Below, one piece after another: positions 51,217 through 57,888 of a DNA stretch of 57,888 nucleotides (its first letter is position 1; the number at the start of each line of letters is the position of its first letter). Under the pieces are notes generated by a model. The model saw nothing but the letters and a program-made list of their open reading frames with translations, did no database searches and was not told the DNA's origin. The DNA lies in assembly GCA_016869595.1 (NCBI GenBank), contig VGDT01000019.1, positions 1-57,888 on the forward strand. Direction: 5' to 3'. Origin of the DNA: Alphaproteobacteria bacterium (GTDB lineage: Bacteria; Pseudomonadota; Alphaproteobacteria; Rhizobiales; Beijerinckiaceae). The translations under genes and the position numbers were made by a program.

Positions 51217-51288
51217 GCGCCCGATGGGCTCGCGCCCAGGCTTTCAGGGGATGTCATTGCAGTCACGACAAGAGCCCCCGAGCGGGGC
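51210..51288 (+). promoter_or_regulatory. candidate attenuator structure upstream of leuA
   Basis: CCCCTGA (51210-51216, which includes the leader stop) pairs with TCAGGGG (51244-51250). Inside, GCCC-GAT-GGGC (51219-51229) and TGGGC-TCGC-GCCCA (51225-51238) exclude each other. GGGCTC (51226-51231) can also pair with GAGCCC (51272-51277), which competes with the last hairpin GCCCC-CGAGC-GGGGC (51274-51288). No T-run follows, so termination would need Rho or control would be translational. Confidence 0.4.
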
Positions 51289-51312
51289 GCGGCACAGCAG
51301 GATTTCAAACCG

Positions 51313-52890
51313 ATGAGCAATATGTCACAGCCCGGCGCCGTCGCAGATAATGATGGACGCGTCCTGATTTTCGACACCACCTTGCGCGACGGCGAGCAAT
51401 CGCCCGGCGCCTCCATGACGCTCGAGGAAAAGCTCGAGGTCGCAGATCTCCTGGACCAATTAGGCGTCGATATTATCGAGGCCGGCTTCCCGATCGCCAG
51501 TCCAGGCGATTTCGAGAGCGTCAGCGAAGTGGCGCGGCGCGTGAAGAACGCCTGCGTCGCCGGACTGGCGCGCGCTTCTGAAAAGGACATCGACCGCTGC
51601 GCCGAAGCGCTGCGGGAGGCGAAGCGTCCGCGCATCCACACCTTCATCTCCACCTCGCCCGTGCATATGAAATACAAGCTCCAGATGGAGCCGGAGCGGG
51701 TGTTGGAGATGGTCTCCGCTTCAGTGACGCGCGCGCGCAATCACGTCGCCGACGTCGAATGGTCGGCGGAGGACGGCACGCGCACGGAGCTCGATTTTCT
51801 CTGCCGCTGCGTCGAGGCCGCGATCAAGGCCGGCGCGACGACCATCAACATTCCCGACACCGTCGGCTACATCACGCCGGCGGAATATGAGCAGCTCTTT
51901 CGCACGGTGCGCGAGCGCGTGCCGAATTCCGACAAGGCGATCTTCTCGGTGCATTGTCACGACGATCTGGGACTGGCCGTCGCCAATTCGCTCGCTGGCG
52001 TGCGCGGCGGCGCGCGACAGGTGGAATGCACCATCAACGGCATTGGCGAGCGCGCAGGCAACGCGTCGCTCGAAGAAGTCGTGATGGCGATGAAGACGCG
52101 CGGCGACGCCCTGCCCTTCTACACCAACATCGACGCGAAGCTCTTAACGCGCGCGTCAAAGCTGGTGTCGGCGGTGACGTCTTTTCCGGTGCAATACAAC
52201 AAGGCGATCGTCGGACGGAACGCATTTGCGCATGAGAGCGGCATCCATCAGGACGGCATGCTCAAGAATGCGCACACTTATGAGATCATGACGCCGGAGA
52301 GCGTCGGCGTCTCCAAGACGTCGCTCGTCATGGGCAAGCATTCTGGCCGTCACGCCTTCCGCGAGAAGCTGAAGGAGCTCGGCTATGATCTCGGCGAGAA
52401 CGCGCTGCAGGACGCGTTCAACCGCTTCAAGGATTTGGCCGACCGCAAGAAATTCGTCTACGACGAAGATCTGGCCGCGCTTGTCGACGACGAGATCGTC
52501 AACGCTCATGACCACATCAAGGTCGAGGCGTTGATGGTGATGGCCGGCACGCATGGTCCGCAGTCGGCGGCCTTAACGCTCGACATCGACGGACAGAAGC
52601 TGACGCATCAGGCGACCGGCAACGGCCCTGTCGACGCCATCTTCAACGCCATCAAAGCGCTCGCGCCGCACGACGCCACACTGGAGCTGTTTCAGGTTCA
52701 CGCCGTCACCGAAGGCACGGACGCGCAGGCGGAGGTTTCCGTGCGCTTGAGCGAGAACGGCAAGTCAGTGACCGGCCGCGGCGCCGATCCCGACACGCTC
52801 GTCGCTTCGGCGCGCGCCTATGTCTCCGCGCTCAATCGGCTGATCGCGAAGCGCGCGCGGGGCAAGCCCGAAGCGATACAGGCGATGTAA
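51313..52890 (+). CDS. leuA: 2-isopropylmalate synthase
   Basis: A 525-residue alpha-isopropylmalate synthase. The HMGL-like catalytic barrel has IFDTTLRDGEQSPGASM, GFPIASPGDFESV and SVHCHDDLGLAVANSLAG (metal-binding His pair), followed by AGNASLEEVVMAM. The C-terminal regulatory domain (about 390-510) carries leucine feedback control in the family, and the length is that of the long form. It condenses acetyl-CoA with 2-oxoisovalerate, the first committed step to leucine. A leucine-rich leader precedes it and a hairpin terminator follows. Confidence 0.96.
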   Translation: MSNMSQPGAVADNDGRVLIFDTTLRDGEQSPGASMTLEEKLEVADLLDQLGVDIIEAGFPIASPGDFESVSEVARRVKNACVAGLARASEKDIDRCAEALREAKRPRIHTFISTSPVHMKYKLQMEPERVLEMVSASVTRARNHVADVEWSAEDGTRTELDFLCRCVEAAIKAGATTINIPDTVGYITPAEYEQLFRTVRERVPNSDKAIFSVHCHDDLGLAVANSLAGVRGGARQVECTINGIGERAGNASLEEVVMAMKTRGDALPFYTNIDAKLLTRASKLVSAVTSFPVQYNKAIVGRNAFAHESGIHQDGMLKNAHTYEIMTPESVGVSKTSLVMGKHSGRHAFREKLKELGYDLGENALQDAFNRFKDLADRKKFVYDEDLAALVDDEIVNAHDHIKVEALMVMAGTHGPQSAALTLDIDGQKLTHQATGNGPVDAIFNAIKALAPHDATLELFQVHAVTEGTDAQAEVSVRLSENGKSVTGRGADPDTLVASARAYVSALNRLIAKRARGKPEAIQAM

Positions 52891-52902
52891 AGCCGAACGA
52901 CT

Positions 52903-52934
52903 GCCCGCCGGTTTTCGACCCGGCGGGCGGTTTA
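52903..52934 (+). terminator. terminator-like hairpin after leuA
   Basis: A perfect 9-bp stem GCCCGCCGG/CCGGCGGGC (52903-52911, 52920-52928) with an 8-base loop follows the leuA stop by 12 bases and is trailed by GGTTTA. The short T-run makes it moderate. Confidence 0.55.
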
Positions 52935-52982
52935 TGACTCCGTGCGCCGAGTTTTTAAGAGAGCTTGAATTTCGGAGAAGAA

Positions 52983-54026
52983 ATGATGGGGGACGCCGAC
53001 ACTCGCGTCGCTACGTCGCCGCTTTTCGTCGACGAGCGCACTGACGGGCCGGGAGTCGTCCGCTTCTCTGAAAGCGATCCGGCCGCGCCCTTCTATCGAT
53101 TGCTGTCGAAACTGCGTTCGCCGCTCGCCATGCGAGATATGATGATCGCGCCCGTGCGCGCCTGCTACAGGGGCGAGGGCGTAACGATCGACCCGGCCGA
53201 ACTCCCGCCGAGCGCCGCGGCGCTTTACCCGCAAGTCTCGGTTTCGACCCTCGCTATTCCCTCTGACGCGGGACAGATCCGCTGCGAATGTTTTGCGCCG
53301 CCGGGCAAAGGACCGAAGCCGATGATGCTTTATGCGCATGGCGGCGGCTTCGTCGTCGGGCGATCTGAGGATACGGCATACGTCACCAGCCGCATCGCCG
53401 CCGAAAACGACGTGATCGTCGTCAGCGTCAACTATCGCTGGGCGCCTGAATGGCCTTTTCCCGCCGGACTTGACGATTGCGTGGCGGCGCTACGCTGGAT
53501 GCGCGAGGCCGGCGGCGACATCGGCGGCGACGCATCGCGCATTATGGTCAGCGGAGATTCTGCGGGCGGCAATCTCGCAGCCGCCTTGCCGCTAAGAGTT
53601 CACCAGGAACGAATTTCGATTCTCGCCGCCGTGCTTTTCTGTCCGCTGACCGATTTTCACTTCGAGAAATTTCAGTCGTTCGAGCGACTGGCGCCGACGG
53701 GCGTCGTGATCGACGCAGCCTTTATGGGATTTCTTCGCGGCGCTTATCTCGCAAAGTCGGAAAACTGGCGACATCCATGGGCAAGTCCGGCGCTCAGCGA
53801 TTTAAGCGAATATCCGCAAACTTTGCTCATCAGCGGAACGGCCGATCCGCTCGTCGACGACAATCGCGCCTTCGCCGAAAAATTGACGGCGGCCGGCGTA
53901 GAGGTCGCGCATTTCATTGGCGAAGCCATGCCGCACGGCTTCTGTTTCTTTCCCGGAGTATTCAGCGAGACTGACGCGGCCTTCGCTGCGGTCGCGGGAG
54001 TTGTCGCCAAGGCATTACAAAGCTAG
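52983..54026 (+). CDS. HSL-type alpha/beta hydrolase (esterase/lipase family)
   Basis: A 347-residue hydrolase from the ATG at 52983 (GGAGAAG upstream; 52986 also possible). The hormone-sensitive-lipase signature HGGGF in MMLYAHGGGFVVG forms the oxyanion hole. The nucleophile is in VSGDSAGGNLAAA, the acid in SGTADPLVDD and the His in AMPHGFCFFPG. There is no signal peptide, so it is probably a cytoplasmic carboxylesterase acting on short or medium acyl esters. The substrate is unknown. It lies alone after leuA. Confidence 0.88.
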   Translation: MMGDADTRVATSPLFVDERTDGPGVVRFSESDPAAPFYRLLSKLRSPLAMRDMMIAPVRACYRGEGVTIDPAELPPSAAALYPQVSVSTLAIPSDAGQIRCECFAPPGKGPKPMMLYAHGGGFVVGRSEDTAYVTSRIAAENDVIVVSVNYRWAPEWPFPAGLDDCVAALRWMREAGGDIGGDASRIMVSGDSAGGNLAAALPLRVHQERISILAAVLFCPLTDFHFEKFQSFERLAPTGVVIDAAFMGFLRGAYLAKSENWRHPWASPALSDLSEYPQTLLISGTADPLVDDNRAFAEKLTAAGVEVAHFIGEAMPHGFCFFPGVFSETDAAFAAVAGVVAKALQS

Positions 54027-54159
54027 AGCTTTTCCAATTGTTCAGTAAAGTTCAAGCTTAGCCCTTGAATTTCCGTGGCCTCGCATTAGCCATTTATTAT
54101 GATTTGAATAAGAAATGAGCCTTAAACTGAAGGCGCACAACCGCAGTTTGGAGCGGCCC

Positions 54160-56238
54160 ATGAAATTGCAACGGCGCTCTCGCGCCAAAATTTTTTCATC
54201 GGCGCTAGCAGCCACCGCCGCTCTAGCGGTCTTCGGCCTGGGGCCGGCGCCGGCCTCAGCGCAGGGTTTCTTTTTTTGGGAATTGTTCAGCGCGCCTCGT
54301 CGCGAGCCAGCGCGCGACTGGAGACGCCATTCTGAACCTCAGCATCCAACAGCGCGAAAAAAATCCCGGGGCGAAGGCGCTGAGACGGTCGGCGCAAAAT
54401 CTCCGCTCGAAGCCAAGCCTGAATCGGCTACGCTTGAGCGGCCGCTCTTCATGGTTGCGTCGATCGCCGACCAGCACGTATCCGTTTACAACCACCACGG
54501 CCTCGTCGCGCGTTCGGCGATTTCAACGGGCATTGCCGGACATCCGACGCCCAAAGGCATTTTCACCATTATTGGCCGCGAGCGGTACCATCGATCGAAC
54601 ATTTATTCTGGCGCGCCAATGCCCTTCATGCAGCGCGTTACATGGTCGGGCATCGCGATGCATCTGGGAGTCGTGCCCGGACATCCGGCCTCGCACGGCT
54701 GCATCCGGCTGCCCGCGGCATTCGCCGCAAAGCTGTGGGGCATGACCAGGATCGGCGAGCGCGTCGTCATCTCGCCGCATGACGTGGCTCCCGCGGAATT
54801 CGAGCACCCGCTACTGCCGGCGCCAATAATGCGCGCTTCGGCGGAATCGGATAAGGTCGAGCCGGCGGCCGCAAAGCAGATTCCCGTCGCCCCGCAACAG
54901 CAAGCGAAAGCCGAAACCGGCGGCGAAGCGTCTAACGCCGCCAAAGCGTCGCCCGCTGCAGATTCAATTCCGCCGTCCGACAGTGCGGCTGACGAGCGCG
55001 CCGTGGATCGCAAAGAACAAGCATCCAAAGCCGGCGCTGGCGACGCGGCGCCCGACACTAATAAAGCTGTATCCGATGACGATCCGTTGCGGACCGCAAC
55101 GGCCGACGCCACCACCGTCAGTCCGCAAGAACAAGTGGAGCAGCCAAAAACTGAAACCGGCGGCGAAGCGGCCGGGGTCGCCAAACAAGAGACGGGGCAG
55201 CCGAAAGTTGACGCCGCCGGAGCCAAACTCGATACCGCGGCCGTCGACTCGAAGACCGTCACCCCAAATCGACCAGGCGTAAATCCGCTCCAATACGCTC
55301 AGCAACTCAGGGTTAAGGCTGCGGCCGAGGCGGCTGCGACGAGCAAGGCGGTTAAGACTTTGACCGCCGAAGTCGCAATCAAGCAACAAGAAGCCAGGCG
55401 CTCCGTGGCGGAGCTTAGCGCCGCCGAAGCCGCCCAAACGTTGGCGTGGCGGAAAGCGTATACGGCCGATGCGTCATATGAAGCTGCGGCGGCGTCAGCC
55501 GCCAGGCAACGTGAACCCGCCGAGGCTGCGGAGCACGAAGCGCCGGCAGGCGCTGGGCAGGCCAAAGCCAAAGCCGACCGCCTGACGATAGCCTATGGAA
55601 AAGCGCTTCTCGCCGAGGACGCGGCCCTGTTGGCGAAGACGAACGCTCACTCGGCGTTCGACGAGGCCACAGCGAGGCTCAAAGAAGCAAGAACCGTTTT
55701 TGCTCCCAAGGGCGCCGAGCTGACGGACGCCGAGCAGCGTTTGGATGAGGCGAGAACCGCCTCCGCGCTCGCCGCAACCGCGCAGAGAGAAGCCGAGCGG
55801 CGCATGATGCCGATCTCAATTCTCATCAGCAAGAAGGAGCGGCGAATCTATGTTCGCCAGGGACTGTCGCCGCTTTTTGACGCGCCGATTGAAATCCGTG
55901 ATCCGGACACCCCACTAGGATCGCATCTTTTCATTGCGACAGCGCCGAAGGAGGATGGATCCTCTCTCAAATGGTCGGTCATTTCGATGCCGGTTCGTTT
56001 CGGCGACGAACCGAGCGAACGCAGAAAGACCGCCTCGGCAGAGACCGGCAATTCGTGGAACTTGCGGAATTCTGGCGCGAGCGCCACCGAGGCTTTGGAG
56101 CGCGTCAATATTTCCAAGGACGTTCGAGACAAGCTCGCGGAGCGGCTATGGACCGGCGCTTCGCTCATCATCTCGGACCAGCCGGTGAGCGGCGAGACCG
56201 GAAACGTCGGCACGGATCTGACGATAAAAATCCATTAA
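54160..56238 (+). CDS. L,D-transpeptidase with a degenerate second YkuD-like domain
   Basis: A 692-residue exported protein from the ATG at 54160, which has GGAG upstream and starts the signal peptide (about 1-35, ending ASAQ); ATG 54115 is also open. The YkuD domain (about 95-215) has GIAGHPTPKGIFTI and the catalytic SHGCIRLP with Cys181. A low-complexity Ala/Glu/Lys linker follows (about 220-380), then a helical coiled-coil region (about 385-555). The C-terminal part (PISILISKKERRIYVRQGLSPLFDAPIEI, TPLGSHLFIATAP) looks like a second YkuD fold without the HGC motif. It would make 3-3 murein crosslinks or anchor proteins. Confidence 0.85.
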   Translation: MKLQRRSRAKIFSSALAATAALAVFGLGPAPASAQGFFFWELFSAPRREPARDWRRHSEPQHPTARKKSRGEGAETVGAKSPLEAKPESATLERPLFMVASIADQHVSVYNHHGLVARSAISTGIAGHPTPKGIFTIIGRERYHRSNIYSGAPMPFMQRVTWSGIAMHLGVVPGHPASHGCIRLPAAFAAKLWGMTRIGERVVISPHDVAPAEFEHPLLPAPIMRASAESDKVEPAAAKQIPVAPQQQAKAETGGEASNAAKASPAADSIPPSDSAADERAVDRKEQASKAGAGDAAPDTNKAVSDDDPLRTATADATTVSPQEQVEQPKTETGGEAAGVAKQETGQPKVDAAGAKLDTAAVDSKTVTPNRPGVNPLQYAQQLRVKAAAEAAATSKAVKTLTAEVAIKQQEARRSVAELSAAEAAQTLAWRKAYTADASYEAAAASAARQREPAEAAEHEAPAGAGQAKAKADRLTIAYGKALLAEDAALLAKTNAHSAFDEATARLKEARTVFAPKGAELTDAEQRLDEARTASALAATAQREAERRMMPISILISKKERRIYVRQGLSPLFDAPIEIRDPDTPLGSHLFIATAPKEDGSSLKWSVISMPVRFGDEPSERRKTASAETGNSWNLRNSGASATEALERVNISKDVRDKLAERLWTGASLIISDQPVSGETGNVGTDLTIKIH

Positions 56239-56287
56239 CAGTCATTCGCCTTATTGCCGTGACGAGAGGCAAACCGCCTGACAGCGC

Positions 56288-56722
56288 TTAGGGCGCCGGA
56301 GGCCGCTCGACCGTGGCTTCTGCAGTAGGCGGCAATTGATCGATGACCAGCAATTTGACCGGAGCGTCGCCGACCGTCGCGCCGTAATGCCAGCGGTCGA
56401 CGCTTTCGATGATGAATTCGCCGGCGCGGTAGATGCGTGACGAGGAATCCGCCTGCTGGACCCTCAGCGCGCCCTCAAGAACATAGGCGTATCGCTGAAA
56501 CGGATGCTTGTGTTCGGGTAGTCTGGCGCCAGGCGCGAGAGTGTAAATCGACGCCACGACCTCCAAAGGCCCTTGTGGAAGGGTGATCGGCTATTCCGCG
56601 GCGGTTTTCGTCGCTCTCGCGATTTCCATCACGACTTCAGCCGGCGCGCGCTCCTCCCCAAAGGCCGCGCCGCTTGCGATCAACATCAGACAAATGATTG
56701 CGGCGACCGCCAGGCGAGTCAT
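56288..56722 (-). pseudogene. secreted cupin-domain gene interrupted by one in-frame amber codon
   Basis: One continuous reading frame of 144 codons runs from ATG 56722 (CCGGAGC upstream) to the stop at 56288, broken only by TAG at 56593-56591 (codon 44). The 43 codons before it encode a signal peptide (MTRLAVAAIICLMLIASGAAFG). After it come PITLPQGPLEVVASIYTLAPGA and a single cupin with EHKHPFQRYAYVLEG and the SVDRWH strand. From memory, homologues read G-Q-P-I at this point, so CAG to TAG is the simplest change. A shorter product could start at TTG 56566 but would lack export. Readthrough cannot be excluded. Confidence 0.8.
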
Positions 56723-56796
56723 GTTTTGCTCCGGTGAAAAGCCAAACGCGCATCCGTCCGGCATAAATCTTCTCTGCAGTCTCGAGGTCGCGCGCT

Positions 56797-57498
56797 TCAG
56801 ACGGCCATGCCGAAAATCTTGCCGACGCCCGCCGTCAGCGCGAGCGCCAACGCGCCCCAAAATGTCACGCGGACCGTCGCGCGCAAAACTGCGGCGCCGC
56901 CGGTTCTGGCGCCGATTGCGCCAAGCAAGGCAAGACATCCCAATGATGCAGCGGAAACGGCGGGGACGATCGCGTCTCGCGGCGCGATCCATACGACAAG
57001 GAGCGGCAAAGCGGCGCCCGACGCGAAAGTGACGGCCGACGTTAGCGCCGCCTGCACCGGCCTTGCAGCGACAATCTCAGACATTCCCAATTCGTCGCGC
57101 GCATGCGCGGTCAGCGCGTCCTTCTCCATCAATTGTTGAGCGACTTGCCGCGCGAGTTCAAGGTCGACGCCGCGTTCGACGTAAATCTGCGCAAGCTCCT
57201 CCCGTTCGAGTTCGATTTGTTCGCTCAATTCCATACGTTCGCGCGCGAGGTCAGCCTTTTCGGCATCGGATTGGGAGCTCACCGAAACATATTCGCCAGC
57301 CGCCATCGACATGGCGCCGGCGACCAATCCGGCTATGCCGGCGATCAGCACGTCGTTGCGCGTCGCTTGCGCGGCGGCGACGCCGACGATCAGGCTTGCG
57401 GTCGAAACAATGCCGTCATTGGCGCCGAGCACCGCAGCTCGCAGCCAGCCGATGCGCTGGACGAGATGACTTTCCCGGTGCAAGCGAAGGCGGGTCAT
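56797..57498 (-). CDS. VIT1/CCC1-family Fe/Mn transporter
   Basis: A 233-residue membrane protein from the ATG at 57498 (AAGAGGAAAC upstream). Five spans are predicted. The first carries GANDGIVSTASLIVGVAAA, a diagnostic VIT1/CCC1 motif; the cytoplasmic helical region between the second and third spans (about 75-140) is rich in Glu and contains ERMELSEQIELEREELAQIY, the metal-binding part. It likely exports or stores Fe(II) or Mn(II). It is upstream of the broken cupin gene on the same strand. Confidence 0.9.
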   Translation of the reverse strand: MTRLRLHRESHLVQRIGWLRAAVLGANDGIVSTASLIVGVAAAQATRNDVLIAGIAGLVAGAMSMAAGEYVSVSSQSDAEKADLARERMELSEQIELEREELAQIYVERGVDLELARQVAQQLMEKDALTAHARDELGMSEIVAARPVQAALTSAVTFASGAALPLLVVWIAPRDAIVPAVSAASLGCLALLGAIGARTGGAAVLRATVRVTFWGALALALTAGVGKIFGMAV

Positions 57499-57532
57499 GT
57501 TTCCTCTTGGTCCGCTGGTTTTGTCGTCAGCG

Positions 57533-57888
57533 CTACTTGGCTTCGGCGCCCACCGCTTCGAGACTGAGGCCGGCCGTCTCAATGCGGAACAGCCAAGTGA
57601 CGAGCGCGCCTAGAAGCGACGTCCCGACCAGGATGTAAAGAAGCCTCGACGCGCCAAGGTCGGCAAGCAGGATAGGGAACAGGAACGCCGTCAAACAGGC
57701 GCCGATCTTCGCGAAGGAAGCGGCGAAGCCTGCGCCCTTTGCGCGAACGGCGGTTGGAAATACCTCGCCGGCAATCAAATAGGTCTGCGCGTTGGGACCG
57801 AGATTGATCATGAAATTGAACAGCATAAAGCCGGCGAAGATGAGCATCATCCGCGCGCCGCCGTCAAAGTTGACGGATTGGGCCGCAA
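57533..57888 (-). CDS. MFS transporter, C-terminal part (runs off the window)
   Basis: The frame is open to the right edge, so only the last 118 residues or so are seen. They contain three spans and the MFS sugar-porter-type segment INLGPNAQTYLIAGEVFPTAVRAKGAGFAASFAKIGA, in which PTAVRAKGAG is the motif of this superfamily before a late span. The substrate is unknown and the start lies outside. It is just upstream of the VIT gene on the same strand. Confidence 0.85.
   Translation of the reverse strand, partial: AAQSVNFDGGARMMLIFAGFMLFNFMINLGPNAQTYLIAGEVFPTAVRAKGAGFAASFAKIGACLTAFLFPILLADLGASRLLYILVGTSLLGALVTWLFRIETAGLSLEAVGAEAK

Overview
The window is a high-GC (roughly 63-65 %) chromosomal segment from an alphaproteobacterium, most likely of the order Hyphomicrobiales (Rhizobiales). 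The evidence is an extensin-family peptidase, DUF2852 and TIGR02301-type proteins, a CtrA-type box in front of minCDE, HspQ, an S24 repressor-like regulator and metX-metW. A malyl-CoA lyase, an oxalate decarboxylase and a glycine-riboswitch-controlled cleavage system suit a methylotroph such as Methylocystis, Methylosinus or another Beijerinckiaceae/Methylocystaceae member. That placement is inference. No rRNA, tRNA, CRISPR array, transposase or prophage was found.

Layout. 1-3.9 kb: an AT-rich membrane-protein gene that looks foreign, then a lipoprotein peptidase, an SH3 protein and a DUF2852 protein. 4.0-6.1 kb: minCDE with an upstream TTAA-N7-TTAA box. 6.1-9.0 kb: a TetR regulator, a YebC-type factor, a LOG-family hydrolase and a YidB-like protein. 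9.2-12.6 kb: gmd, rmd and a glycosyltransferase, a compact GDP-D-rhamnose cassette. 12.8-20.8 kb: housekeeping genes (adenosine kinase, FKBP isomerase, ubiB, ubiE, mutM, an ABC exporter, tlyA). 21.0-27.7 kb: an RNA methyltransferase, an FAD-linked hydroxyacid dehydrogenase, envelope proteins, pdxH and an unusual histidine-phosphatase/NUDIX fusion. 27.9-37.0 kb: a C1/C2 block of oxalate decarboxylase, Nramp transporter, malyl-CoA lyase, hspQ, tandem glycine riboswitch and gcvT-H-PA-PB. 37.0-43.4 kb: di-haem peroxidase, S24 regulator with a palindromic operator, CPA2 antiporter, ParDE pair, DUF2147 protein and a glycosyltransferase. 43.4-50.2 kb: hydrolase, metX-metW, Crp/Fnr regulator, several small secreted proteins, a DUF1636 protein and ppa. 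50.3-57.9 kb: GNAT, a candidate leucine leader and leuA, an esterase, a large L,D-transpeptidase, a cupin gene broken by one amber codon, a VIT transporter and a truncated MFS transporter at the window edge.

How the genes fit together. Malyl-CoA lyase makes or uses glyoxylate, oxalate decarboxylase yields formate, and the glycine cleavage system turns glycine into methylene-tetrahydrofolate. The riboswitch would tie the last step to glycine level. The Nramp transporter could supply the Mn that oxalate decarboxylase needs. Most of the rest is ordinary core genome.

The points most worth a second look are the amber-interrupted cupin gene, the histidine phosphatase/NUDIX fusion, the candidate leuA attenuator, the CtrA box at minC, the palindromes in front of the S24 regulator and metX, the duplicated-fold L,D-transpeptidase, and several families of palindromic intergenic repeats. 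I found no clear new multi-gene system such as a defence island. Family assignments come from reading motifs and from memory of the families; no database search was run.
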